Of a stretch of DNA of 64,000 nucleotides, positions 1 to 9,600 are shown piece by piece (the stretch's first letter is position 1; each line of letters begins with the position of its first letter). This DNA is from JBMNIZ01 sp050951405 (GTDB lineage Bacteria > Bacillota > DULZ01). The position numbers and the translations under genes are program-made. The DNA lies in contig JBMNIZ010000003.1 in the NCBI GenBank assembly GCA_050951405.1, positions 10,450 to 74,449 of the forward strand, written 5' to 3'. Under the pieces are notes generated by a model. It had not been told where the DNA came from. It did not search any database and was given only the letters and a program-made list of their open reading frames with translations.

Positions 1-1130
1 AGGACTCGTCCTCCCGCTGTGTACAAAGTCCCGTTTTCCCTTTTGGTCCCGCTATGGAAGACCAGGACTTCCTCCGGCACCTGTTCCAGACCAAAGATGG
101 GATAACCGGTCTGAAAAGACCGGGGATAACCGCCGGAAGCCAGTATTACACAAACCGCAGCCTCCGGTGACCAGCTGATTTCCAACTCTTCCAATTTCCC
201 TTCCATGGCCCCATTCATGATCTGCACCAAATCCGTTTCCAGCCTGACTAAAAGAGCCTGGCTTTCCGGATCCCCAAAGCGGGCATTGAATTCCAAGACT
301 TGAGGACCTTCCCGGGTTAAGATCAGGCCCCCGTAAAGAATACCCTGAAAGCTCCTGCCTTCCTCTACCAGAGCCCGAGCCACCGGAACAAAAATATCCT
401 GGTAAATCTGCTTCTCCAGAGCAGGGTTTTCCAGCCCGGTGGGACTGTAGGCACCCATTCCTCCTGTATTTGGCCCCCGGTCTCCATCGTAGACTCTCTT
501 GTGGTCTTGAGCCCAGGCCAAGGGACGGACGGTTTCCCCGGAAACAAAAGCCATAACCGTTACCTCTTCCCCTTCCAGGTACTCCTCGATGACCAGTTTC
601 CTGCTGGCCGTGCCCATTTTCTCCAACTCTTCCAGGGCCTGAACCGCTTCTTCCCTGCTGTGAACAATCATCACTCCTTTACCGGCAGCTAACCCGTCCG
701 CTTTAATGACACAAGGAGCTCCCAACTTTTCCAGGTAATCCCCAGCTTCCCTCTTGTTTTCAAATATGGCAAAATCAGCTGTGGGTATCCGGTATTTCTT
801 CATCAAATTCTTGGCAAAAGATTTGCTCCCTTCTATTTCAGCAGCCCTGGCGGTGGGTCCGAAAAGGCGCAAACCCGCCTGTTGAAAAACATCGGCAATG
901 CCTGCCACTAAAGGCGCTTCCGGACCAACCACCGTTAAGTCTATCTGCTCCGCCAGAGCGAACTGGACCAGGCCTTCTAGATCCAAGGGATCAATAGGCA
1001 CACAGCGGGCCAGGGAAGCAATACCCCCGTTGCCCGGGGCACAAAAAATCTCTTTGACTTGAGAACTCTGGGCAATTTTCCAGACAAGAGCGTGCTCTCG
1101 GCCACCGGAACCGATTACCAATACTTTCAT
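1..1130 (-). CDS. purD: Phosphoribosylamine-glycine ligase (GARS), C-terminus cut by window edge
   Basis: Converts 5-phosphoribosylamine plus glycine and ATP to GAR, an early step of IMP synthesis. The minus-strand frame opens with ATG at 1130 (MKVLVIGSGGREHAL, the N-terminal PurD signature), preceded by GGAGG. It stays open to base 1, about 376 codons. The ATP-grasp part is visible (PCVIKADGLAAGKGV; RVYDGDRGPNTGGMGAYSP; LEFNARFGDPESQ). It is the last gene of the minus-strand pur operon, 25 bp after purH. The stop lies outside the window. Confidence 0.95.
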   Translation of the reverse strand, partial: MKVLVIGSGGREHALVWKIAQSSQVKEIFCAPGNGGIASLARCVPIDPLDLEGLVQFALAEQIDLTVVGPEAPLVAGIADVFQQAGLRLFGPTARAAEIEGSKSFAKNLMKKYRIPTADFAIFENKREAGDYLEKLGAPCVIKADGLAAGKGVMIVHSREEAVQALEELEKMGTASRKLVIEEYLEGEEVTVMAFVSGETVRPLAWAQDHKRVYDGDRGPNTGGMGAYSPTGLENPALEKQIYQDIFVPVARALVEEGRSFQGILYGGLILTREGPQVLEFNARFGDPESQALLVRLETDLVQIMNGAMEGKLEELEISWSPEAAVCVILASGGYPRSFQTGYPIFGLEQVPEEVLVFHSGTKRENGTLYTAGGRV

Positions 1131-1155
1131 AAAAACCTCCACCTATCTGCCAAAA

Positions 1156-2676
1156 TTAATGTTTGAAATGGCGCCTCCCGGTAAAGGCCATGGCTATACC
1201 ATGCTCCCGGCAGGCACTGATTGAATCCTCATCCCTGATGGAACCTCCCGGCTGGACGATGGCCTTGATACCATAAGCGGCCGCCAGGTCCACTGTATCC
1301 CGAAAAGGGAAAAAGGCGTCGGAAGCCAGAACCCCTCCCTTGGCCTGCTCTCCTGCCTGGGTTAAGGCCAGTTCAGCCGACTTAATCCGGCTCATTTGCC
1401 CGGCACCGATGCCCAAGGTCACCCCATTTTTTGCTACCACGATGGCATTTGACTTTACGTGTTTGACCACCTTCCAGGCAAAATCCAATTCCTCCAAGGC
1501 AGTAGGTTCCCCGGTTACCCATTGCCAGTTTTCAGGAAAACGCGTTTCCTTATCAGCTTCCTGCAGAAGAAATCCACCGCCGATGCATTTTATTTCGTAT
1601 TCTTTTCTGCCCTGCTTCTCGGGAAGAGCCAGCACCCGCAAGTTGGGCTTTTCCTGAAATAATTCCAATGCCCCGGGATCATAATCAGGTGCAATAACCG
1701 CCTCAAAGAAAATGTCTTTCATTTTTTCGGCAACCGCCCTGTCCACCCTTTGGTTCAATGCCACAATGCCGCCAAAAGCAGAAACCGGGTCAGCAGCCAG
1801 AGCTTTCTCAAAGGCAGCTGCCAGGCTGGCATCAATGGCCACCCCACAAGGGTTGGCATGTTTGATAATGGCCGCTGCCGGTTCCCTGAACTCCTGGACC
1901 AATTCCCAGGCTGCGTCCAGATCGGCCAAGTTATTATAAGAAAGATCTTTTCCCTGCAACTGCCGGGCGCCAGCCAGCCCCTGGGACTGGCCCAGCCGAT
2001 AAAGGGCCGCTTTTTGATGGGGATTTTCTCCATAGCGCAGTTGACGGGACAGCTCCCCTGCTAAAACCCAATCACAAGCAAAAACGCTGATTTGCGCCTT
2101 TTCAGTCAAATAGCGGGCGATGGCAGCATCATAAGCGGCCGTATGCCTAAAAGCTTCTGCAGCAAGCTCCAAGCGCAGTTTTGAAGCAACCTCTCCCCTT
2201 TCCCGCAGCTCCTCAGCCACTTCTTGGTAACGGTCCGGGTTGACCACCACTGCGACCCTTTCATTGTTTTTGGCAGCCGCCCGAATTAAAGCGGGACCGC
2301 CAATATCAATATTTTCAATGGCTTGGGCCAAACTCACCTCTGGTCTGGCGATGGTCTCCCGAAAAGGATAAAGGTTGACCACCACCAGATCGATAAGAGG
2401 TATACCAAGATCCTCCAAAACCTGCAGATGTTCCGCCACATTCCTGGCCAAAATGCCCCCATGAATCTTGGGGTGGAGGGTTTTCACTCTGCCTTCCAGG
2501 ATTTCGGCGAACCCGGTGACTTCACTGACCGGGCGCACGAAAAAACCTGCTTCCTGCAAAAAGCCGGCAGTACCTCCGGTGGAAATCAATTCAAAGCCGA
2601 GTTCGGTCAATTGGGCGGCAAAATCCCCCAGCCCTCTTTTGTCGGATACGCTGATCAAAGCCCGTCTTTGCCGCAC
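1156..2676 (-). CDS. purH: Bifunctional AICAR transformylase / IMP cyclohydrolase
   Basis: Catalyses the last two steps of IMP synthesis: formylation of AICAR with 10-formyl-THF, then ring closure. At 506 aa it is the usual length. The N-terminal MGS-like IMP cyclohydrolase domain (about residues 1-190) starts RRALISVSDKRGL and has the STGGTAGFL and GRVKTLHPKIHGG motifs. The AICARFT domain follows, with LRYGENPHQKA, IKHANPCGVA and the C-terminal QPGGSIRDEDSI. The start codon lies inside the end of purN (22-bp overlap), so translation is probably coupled. Confidence 0.97.
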   Translation of the reverse strand: MRQRRALISVSDKRGLGDFAAQLTELGFELISTGGTAGFLQEAGFFVRPVSEVTGFAEILEGRVKTLHPKIHGGILARNVAEHLQVLEDLGIPLIDLVVVNLYPFRETIARPEVSLAQAIENIDIGGPALIRAAAKNNERVAVVVNPDRYQEVAEELRERGEVASKLRLELAAEAFRHTAAYDAAIARYLTEKAQISVFACDWVLAGELSRQLRYGENPHQKAALYRLGQSQGLAGARQLQGKDLSYNNLADLDAAWELVQEFREPAAAIIKHANPCGVAIDASLAAAFEKALAADPVSAFGGIVALNQRVDRAVAEKMKDIFFEAVIAPDYDPGALELFQEKPNLRVLALPEKQGRKEYEIKCIGGGFLLQEADKETRFPENWQWVTGEPTALEELDFAWKVVKHVKSNAIVVAKNGVTLGIGAGQMSRIKSAELALTQAGEQAKGGVLASDAFFPFRDTVDLAAAYGIKAIVQPGGSIRDEDSISACREHGIAMAFTGRRHFKH

Positions 2677-3305
2677 TTTTTTCCCTCCTTTTGATCTTTA
2701 ATCCCGCAAATGATGACTCTTCTCCCCTCTATCTTAACCCGGCCCTGAGCCAGCCAGCTGATGACCTGGGGATAAAGCTTGTGCTCTTCGGCCAGGATTC
2801 TGGCCGCCAGGCTTTCCGGCGTATCCTCAGGCAAGACGGGTACCACCGCCTGGGCGATAATCGGCCCCCCATCCAACTCTTCGTTTACAAAGTGAACTGT
2901 ACAACCGGTATATTTTACTCCATATTCCCAAGCCTGCCGCTGGGCCCTTAATCCGGGAAAAGCCGGGAGCAAAGAAGGATGGATATTGATGACCCGGCCG
3001 GGAAAGGCAGCCAAAAACTCTGCTGACAGTATCCGCAAAAAACCGGCCAATACCACCAAATCCACCCGGTATTTTTCCAAAACCCGGCGCAGGGCCCTGT
3101 CAAATTCAAAGCGATCCGAGTACAAACGGGGATCGACCAGCTGGCAGTCGATTCCATAGCGGGATGCTTTTTGCAAGGCTTCTGCTTTGGGGTTATCAGA
3201 AATCACCACCACAATTTCCGCCCCCAGCCTTCCGGCCTGTTGAGCTTTGATCAGAGCTTCCAGATTGCTACCTCTCCCTGAGACCAGTACTCCCAAACGG
3301 CACAC
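2655..3305 (-). CDS. purN: Phosphoribosylglycinamide formyltransferase
   Basis: Transfers a formyl group from 10-formyl-THF to GAR. It is 216 aa, starting at GTG 3305 behind AAGGAGG. The family signature is plain: LGVLVSGRGSNLEAL at the N-terminus, then VVLAGFLRILSAEF and INIHPSLLPAFPG with the catalytic Asn-His pair. The C-terminus is slightly longer than in E. coli. It overlaps purH by 22 bp and sits 13 bp after purM. Confidence 0.96.
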   Translation of the reverse strand: MCRLGVLVSGRGSNLEALIKAQQAGRLGAEIVVVISDNPKAEALQKASRYGIDCQLVDPRLYSDRFEFDRALRRVLEKYRVDLVVLAGFLRILSAEFLAAFPGRVINIHPSLLPAFPGLRAQRQAWEYGVKYTGCTVHFVNEELDGGPIIAQAVVPVLPEDTPESLAARILAEEHKLYPQVISWLAQGRVKIEGRRVIICGIKDQKEGKKCGKDGL

Positions 3306-3318
3306 ATTCCCGCCTCCT

Positions 3319-4365
3319 TCACCACCTAATCAGCGTCCTGCCCTTGCCAGGAACAAGAGATCCGATGACATAAGCATCCTGTCCCAAACTTTGCAAAAAC
3401 CTGATAATGTCATCTTCCGTTCCCGGTGACACAATCAGGACAAAACCGATGCCCATATTGAAAGTACGGTACATTTCTCCGGATTCCACCGGGCCCAGTT
3501 CGGCAATCAGCCGGAAGAGAGGCGGTACCGGCCAGTTTTCTTCCACCAGCAGCGCATCCAGATGATTGCCAAAGGATCTAGGCAAGTTTTCGATTAAGCC
3601 GCCGCCGGTAATGTGAGCCATGGCCTTCACTTCAAATTGAGACAGAAGAGCTAAAATTTGGGGCACATAAATCCTGGTGGGTTCCAGCAGCAATTCCCCC
3701 AAGGTCCGATTAAAACCAGGAGGACACTCCTCCAGAGATAGGCCGCCGTCCTCCAAAAGCACCTTCCTGGCCAAGGAATAGCCATTGGAATGAAGTCCTG
3801 TGGAAGAGAGGCCGATCAGGATGTCCCCCGGTTCGGGCCGGGAACCGTCCAAAAGGCGGTCCTTTTCCACGATTCCCACGACAAAGCCGGCCAGATCATA
3901 TTCATCTTCCCCATAGACACCCGGCATTTCCGCCGTTTCTCCTCCCAGAAGGGCACAGCCCCCTTGGCGACAACCCTCGGCTATCCCCTTGACAATCGAA
4001 GCCGCTTTTTCCGGTACCAGTTTGCCCATGGCCAGATAGTCCAGGAAAAATAAAGGTTCAGCTCCCTGAACCAAGACATCGTTCACACACATGGCCACCA
4101 AATCAATACCAATGGTATCATGACGGTCCAACATGATGGCTATTTTCAATTTGGTTCCTACCCCGTCAGTCCCGGCCACCAGGACCGGCTCCCGATACTT
4201 GCCCGGCTCCAACTGAAACAGGCCGCCGAATCCCCCTATTTCTCCCATTACCCCCGGGCGTTTGGTGGCGGCCACATGGTTCTTAATCATTTGTACCAGT
4301 AGATTGCCGGCATCAATGTCCACCCCCGCATCCCGATAAGCAACCGGCCTCTTCTTAGATTTCAT
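3319..4365 (-). CDS. purM: Phosphoribosylformylglycinamidine cyclo-ligase (AIR synthetase)
   Basis: ATP-dependent closure of FGAM to AIR. I place the start at ATG 4365 (MKSKKRPVAYRDAGVDIDAG), not at the longer in-frame opening at 4431, because the family begins here and AAGGGGG lies at the right distance upstream. The product is 348 aa. Motifs include GTDGVGTKLKIA, GETAEMPGVY, STGLHSNGYSLAR and AHITGGGLIENLPR. The start overlaps the end of purF by 11 bp. Confidence 0.95.
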   Translation of the reverse strand: MKSKKRPVAYRDAGVDIDAGNLLVQMIKNHVAATKRPGVMGEIGGFGGLFQLEPGKYREPVLVAGTDGVGTKLKIAIMLDRHDTIGIDLVAMCVNDVLVQGAEPLFFLDYLAMGKLVPEKAASIVKGIAEGCRQGGCALLGGETAEMPGVYGEDEYDLAGFVVGIVEKDRLLDGSRPEPGDILIGLSSTGLHSNGYSLARKVLLEDGGLSLEECPPGFNRTLGELLLEPTRIYVPQILALLSQFEVKAMAHITGGGLIENLPRSFGNHLDALLVEENWPVPPLFRLIAELGPVESGEMYRTFNMGIGFVLIVSPGTEDDIIRFLQSLGQDAYVIGSLVPGKGRTLIRW

Positions 4366-5809
4366 GCCTAGAACCCCCTTTAAGAAACGGTATAGCAGCA
4401 CCTTCAGCCGGTGCTCCCGGCACATATTCACCGCTGAAACAGGCAGTACAAAAGCTGGCCGGATCGGATTGGAAGGATTTCAACAATCCCTCCAGACTCA
4501 AGTAATGCAGGCTATCAGCTCCGATGTGCCGGCAAATGGCGTCCAGATCCTGCCGGGCTGCGATCAATTCACCCCTGGCGGAAGTGTCGATTCCGTAATA
4601 GCAGGGATAGAGAACGGGCGGGGAACTGATTAAAAGATGGACTTCCTTCACACCAACCTGTCGGAGCATTTTTATAATCTTTTTACTGGTGGTTCCCCGG
4701 ACCAAGGAATCATCCACCAAGGCCACTCTTTGATCCTGGAGAACCTGCCTAATGGGATTCAATTTCAAGCGCACTTCCACATCCCGCAGTTTTTGCGAGG
4801 GACGGATAAAGGTGCGGCCAATGTAGCGGTTCTTCATCAGTCCCTCCTGAAAAGGCAGCCGGGCCGCTTCCGCATAGCCCATGGCCGCGGTGGTGCCGGA
4901 ATCCGGAACGGCAATGACCAGATCCACTTCTGGGCGAACCTCTTCCGCCAAGCTATGGCCCATCTTGCGCCGGACTAGGTTGACGGTTTCCCCATCAATG
5001 GTGCTGTCAGGCCTGGCCAGATAGACGTACTCGAAAATACATAAAGCTTTCCGGGAAGATACCATGGTCCGGATAGACCTGACCCCTTCCTGATCGATAA
5101 TCACAATCTCCCCCGGTTCCACATCCCGGACAAAAACCGCCCCTATGGTGTCCAAAGCACAGGTTTCTGAAGCCAGAACATAAGCTTCATCAAGCTTACC
5201 CAAACACAAAGGCCGGACTCCGTAGGGATCCCGCACTCCGATAAGCCGATCTTCAGTCATCACCACCAGGGCATAAGCGCCCTTTAAATCAATCATGCAT
5301 TTTAGCAAAGCTTCCTCCAGAGGATTCTGCCCGTAACGGGCAATTAAATTGACAATGACCTCACTGTCGGTAGTGGACTGAAAAACCGAACCATTTATGG
5401 CCAGGCTATGCCTTAATTCCCGGGCGTTAAGCAGTCTGCCATTATGGGCCAAAGCTACTGAGCCCCTCAAATAATTAAAGCGCAAGGGTTCCGCATTAAC
5501 CACGGATCGGTCTCCGGAATCGGCATAACGCACGTGGCCGATGGCTATCTTTCCTTTTAAGCTGTTGAGCACATCGTCATTAAAAACTTCGGCTACCAGC
5601 CCGGTATTTTTATGGACATGGATGGCGCTGCCGTCGGAAACAGCAATGCCCGCACTTTCCTGTCCCCTGTGCTGTAATGCATAAAGCCCATAATAAGTCA
5701 ATGTGGCCACATCCCGGCCGGGCCCATAGATACCGAAAACTCCACAGGCTTCCCGGGGTTTGTCATCAGTTGCTTTTTCTTGAGAGCAGCCAACCGCTTG
5801 GGAAAACAT
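4355..5809 (-). CDS. purF: Glutamine amidophosphoribosyltransferase
   Basis: First committed step of purine synthesis: PRPP plus glutamine gives phosphoribosylamine. It is 484 aa. Cys22 in REACGVFGIYG should become the N-terminal nucleophile after removal of a 21-residue propeptide, as in the Bacillus-type enzyme. The PRPP loop (VRGTTSKKI after VALVDDSL) and the class II glutaminase motifs (ALQHRGQESAG, GHVRYAD) are present. Cysteines in LCIFEYVY, YPCYYGID and CTACFSGEY match the positions of the [4Fe-4S] ligands of the B. subtilis enzyme. GGGGGAGG precedes the ATG, which directly abuts the stop of a 34-codon ORF. Confidence 0.96.
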   Translation of the reverse strand: MFSQAVGCSQEKATDDKPREACGVFGIYGPGRDVATLTYYGLYALQHRGQESAGIAVSDGSAIHVHKNTGLVAEVFNDDVLNSLKGKIAIGHVRYADSGDRSVVNAEPLRFNYLRGSVALAHNGRLLNARELRHSLAINGSVFQSTTDSEVIVNLIARYGQNPLEEALLKCMIDLKGAYALVVMTEDRLIGVRDPYGVRPLCLGKLDEAYVLASETCALDTIGAVFVRDVEPGEIVIIDQEGVRSIRTMVSSRKALCIFEYVYLARPDSTIDGETVNLVRRKMGHSLAEEVRPEVDLVIAVPDSGTTAAMGYAEAARLPFQEGLMKNRYIGRTFIRPSQKLRDVEVRLKLNPIRQVLQDQRVALVDDSLVRGTTSKKIIKMLRQVGVKEVHLLISSPPVLYPCYYGIDTSARGELIAARQDLDAICRHIGADSLHYLSLEGLLKSFQSDPASFCTACFSGEYVPGAPAEGAAIPFLKGGSRHEI

Positions 5810-5914
5810 TTAAGCGCCTCCCCCAAACCCCTTTGTGGCTCCCCAACCGAATCTTTCCAAGGGGCCCCAAGGCCGGCGAAAACAATTTTGCTCCAGAATA
5901 TAAAGAGGCATCAT
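5810..5914 (-). CDS. Candidate 34-aa small protein or leader peptide upstream of purF
   Basis: A 35-codon frame begins at ATG 5914 (a second ATG follows at once) with AAAGGAG seven bases upstream. Its TAA stop directly touches the purF ATG, so the reading reads TAA-ATG. The product is basic and rich in Gly, Trp and Arg, beginning MMPLYILEQNCFRRPWGPLE. The exact abutment and the good ribosome site suggest real translation and coupling to purF. No family was recognised. It could instead be a chance frame in the 145-bp purE-purF gap. Confidence 0.4.
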   Translation of the reverse strand: MMPLYILEQNCFRRPWGPLERFGWGATKGFGGGA

Positions 5915-5954
5915 TAAAAAGCTCCTTTCCTCTAGGCCATTACTCACCAAGGGA

Positions 5955-6476
5955 TTATTTCTTTTGTGCCAGGTAAGATTCAACCCCCAGCTCCTTCAAC
6001 CTGGCCCCTTTTGCCTGTACATCAGCGGCCATCCGCTCCCGATAGGCAACAATTCTTTCCTTGATGGAAGGATACTTGAGGGCCAAAATCTGGGCCGCAT
6101 AGATGCCCGCATTCTTGGCACCATTGATGGCCATGGTAGCCACTGGAATACCGGAAGGCATCTGAACTATACTGTAGAGGGAATCTTGGCCTCCCAGGGT
6201 TTCGGTTTTCATAGGCACCCCGATCACCGGCAGAGTAGTCAAGGCGGCGATCACACCCGGCAGATGGGCTGCCCCTCCGGCACCGGCGATGATCACTTCC
6301 AGGCCCCGTTCCGCCGCATTCCGTGCATAGCTGAAAACCTGCTCCGGCGTCCGGTGGGCGGAAGCGATGATCACTTCACAGCCGATATCCAATTCGTCCA
6401 AAACGGTTACCGCTTGTTTCATCACCGATAAATCCGAATCACTTCCCATGACAATGCCCACTTTCACTTCTTTCAT
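5955..6476 (-). CDS. purE: N5-carboxyaminoimidazole ribonucleotide mutase
   Basis: Class I PurE, which converts N5-CAIR to CAIR. It is 173 aa. The signature GSDSDLSVMKQA near the N-terminus, SAHRTPEQVFSYA and AGAGGAAHLPGV are all present. No PurK partner is seen in the window. It lies between purL and the small ORF ahead of purF. A GGGGAGG ribosome site precedes the ATG. A candidate promoter of its own lies 50-80 bp upstream. Confidence 0.95.
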   Translation of the reverse strand: MKEVKVGIVMGSDSDLSVMKQAVTVLDELDIGCEVIIASAHRTPEQVFSYARNAAERGLEVIIAGAGGAAHLPGVIAALTTLPVIGVPMKTETLGGQDSLYSIVQMPSGIPVATMAINGAKNAGIYAAQILALKYPSIKERIVAYRERMAADVQAKGARLKELGVESYLAQKK

Positions 6477-6514
6477 GGATACACCTCCCCTTGATTAATG
6501 TCCGTGCTTTTCAT

Positions 6515-6558
6515 CTCTTTTTGTTCTAAGCTTAGCAAAAAGAGACTTTATCTGTCAA
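6515..6558 (-). promoter_or_regulatory. Candidate internal promoter and hairpin ahead of purE
   Basis: On the minus strand TTGACA (6558-6553) is followed, 18 bases on, by TAAGCT (6534-6529), a fair -35 but weak -10. A 9-bp perfect inverted repeat, CTCTTTTTG (6515-6523) with CAAAAAGAG (6536-6544), overlaps the -10. It has no U-run after it, so it does not look like a simple terminator. It could be an operator or a processing hairpin between purL and purE. Evidence is sequence pattern only. Confidence 0.35.
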
Positions 6559-6601
6559 GAACATGCGAACGATCTCAGCCATCCTTGGCAAAATGTTCGG
6601 A

Positions 6602-9600
6602 TTAAAGAAAATAGCTTATGCCTGCGCGGGCAATCCCCTGTCTTCTCAGTTCCGGCAGATTAAAGTTCAGAGCCGTTCCCGCCGTAATTCTCTCTTCATG
6701 CCCCATGCGGCCCAGGATTCTCCCGTCCGGACTGGTCAAGCTTTCCACCCCTTCATGGGAACCGCTGGGATTATAGGGATAGTTCCCGCTGGGACGGTTA
6801 TCCCAATCAATATATTGGGTGGCTATCTGGCCCCGAGTTAACAACTCTTCCATTTCCCGGGCCGTGGCCACAAAACGTCCCTCCCGGCAGGCAACGGGTA
6901 CCGCATAAACCTGCCCCACCTGTACATTGCTGAACCAGGGTGAAAGGGTAGAAACAATTTTGATCCTTACAAACCGAGAAACTGGCCTGCCAATTCGGTT
7001 TTCGGTCAAAAGAGGGGAACCCGCCCCCATAGTCCTGATCTCCCCATAAGGCAACAATCCCAACCTGACCAGAGCCTGGAATCCATTCCCGATTCCCAAG
7101 ATCAAACCTCTTTTTTCGTCCAAGAATTCCATGAGTGCCTCTGCCACCTGGGGATGGCGAAAGACCAGTTCGATGAATTTCCCGGCCCCTTCCGGTTCAT
7201 CTCCGGCAGAAAAACCACCCGGTAAGACCAGAATCTGGGAGTCCAAAATGCTCTTGGACAAATCGGCAAGAGACGACTTTATTTCAGCAATAGTTAGATC
7301 CCTGAATACCAAGCTCCTGACCACACCGCCGGCTTGGCGAAACATCTCAGCTGTTTCATACTCACCGTTTGTTCCAGGGAATACCGGAAGCAAAACCCGG
7401 GGCTTAGCCAGCCGCACCGGACCGGGGTGTTTTCCCCTGCCGGTATAGACCTTTTCTCGGGCTTTTTCCTGGAAAGAATTGGTCGTTAGAGGAAAAACCT
7501 TGTCCAGGGTGCTTTCCCAGGCCTCCACTGCCTCCGCCAAGGGAATCTCTATGCCGTTGATCTCAATGGAGCTCTTCTCCCTGGTCCGTCCCAAGAGCCG
7601 ATACGCCACACCCCGAAAGGCTTCCTCCAGATCAACCCCGTTTTTTATCTCCAGGATCAAGGAGCCGTAGTCCGGGGCAAAAAGCCTGTCCAATTCCAGC
7701 TCGTGGTTTTCCTGGAAAATCATGCCGATGTTGTTTCCAAAACACATCTGGCTGATAGCAGCGGCCAATCCTCCTTCCTTCACGGTAGAAGAAGCCAAGA
7801 CCCCTCCTTGCGCAATCAATTCCTGCACCTGCTGGAAGATTCTCTTCATGGCCGCGAAATCCGGCAGTTCCTGTTCATCCCGCGGAAGAGGAAGAAGTAC
7901 TACCCGACTGCCGGCCCTTTTGAATTCCCGGGAGACGACTTTGTCCACTTCGGTGACGGTAACCGCAAAAGCCACCAGGGTCGGCGGCACATGCCTGTCT
8001 TTAAAAGAACCGGACATGCTGTCTTTGCCACCGATGGCCGGAATTTGCAAGCTTTCCTGAGCCAGATAAGCTCCCAAAAGGGCGCTGAAAGGTTTACCCC
8101 ATTTAACCGGATCATCCTCCAACCTTTCAAAATACTCTTGCAAGGTTAATCTGACTTTGGTATAGTCCCCCCCCAAGGCCACTATTTTGCTGACCGCCTC
8201 CACCACCGCATACAGAGCGCCGTGAAAAGGACTCCAAGAAGCAAGGCGCGGATTGTAACCGTGGGTCATCATGGTGACGGTGGAAGTTTCCCCCTCTTGG
8301 ACGGGAATTTTCGCCACCATTCCTTCCTGCGGAGTAAGCTGATAGCGGCCCCCCAAAGGCAACAGAACCGTATTTCCTCCAGCAGTGCTGTCAAATTGCT
8401 CCACCATTCCTCTTTGGCTGCCAATATCCAGTCTCTGCAGATTAAAAAGCCAGGCCCGCCGAAGGTCGGGCAGAGCTTGGAGCAGTCCCCCGTGGAGACG
8501 GGTAAAGTAATTCTCCTCTTTTCTGGGAGAAACCACCACCACGGAAGAAGCCTTCTTGATGCCGCCGGTATTAAGAAAGTCTCGCTTCAGGTCTACAATG
8601 GGCCGACCTCGCCAATACATTTTCATCCGCCGGTCCCCTGTTACCCTGGCCACCACGGTAGCTTCCAGATTTTCTTCCCGCGCCAGCCTAATCATGCGAT
8701 CCGCATCCTCCCGGGCCACCACCACAGCCATGCGTTCCTGGGACTCGGAAATGGCCAGTTCGGTGCCGTCCAGACCGGCATACTTGGTGGGCACCGCATC
8801 CAAATCAATTTCCAATCCATCGGCCAGTTCACCGATAGCCACGGACACTCCGCCTGCTCCAAAATCGTTGCATTTTTTTATTAATCTGCTGGCTGCCGGA
8901 TTGCGGAAAAGACGCAGGAGTTTTCGTTCCTCAGTTGGATTGCCTTTGGGCACTTCCACTCCTCCGGGCTGCTCCGTTTCCCCGGTATACTCCCGGGAAG
9001 AACCGGCAGCTCCCCCGCAACCATCCCGACCGGTCTTGGCCCCCACCAAGAGAACCAAATCTCCCGGCTCGGGGGCTAATCTCCGCACGTTTTTCCGGGG
9101 TACGGCACCGATCACCGCGCCCAGTTCCATTCTTTTTGCTAAAAAGCCCTCATGATAGTATTCCACCACCTGGCCGGCAGGCACCCCCACCTGATTGCCA
9201 TAACTACTGTAGCCGGCCGCCGCTTCCTTGGTGATTTTTCTTTGGGGAAGTTTTTCCGGCAGGGTATCCTCTATTTTAGCCCGGGGATCAGCGCTGCCGG
9301 TAACCCGCATAGCTTGATAAACATAGGCCCGACCGGAGAGGGGATCCCGAATGGCTCCGCCCAGGCAGGTAGCGGCACCGCCGAAAGGTTCAATTTCCGT
9401 GGGGTGATTATGGGTTTCGTTCTTGAACATCACCAGCCATTCTTCCTGCCTGCCGTCTACGTTCACATTGGCTGAGATACTGCAAGCATTGACCTCATCT
9501 GATATTTCCACATCCGGCAAAAGACCCTGCTTCCGCATTTTCTTCATGCCCAAGACCGCCAGATCCATCAGACAGACATCAGGTCCTTCATCACCGTAAA

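Noticed and set aside
8222..9155. Long plus-strand frames opposite purL
   Set aside because: They are antisense shadows of a conserved gene, with low-complexity Arg/Ser/His/Pro composition and no ribosome sites.
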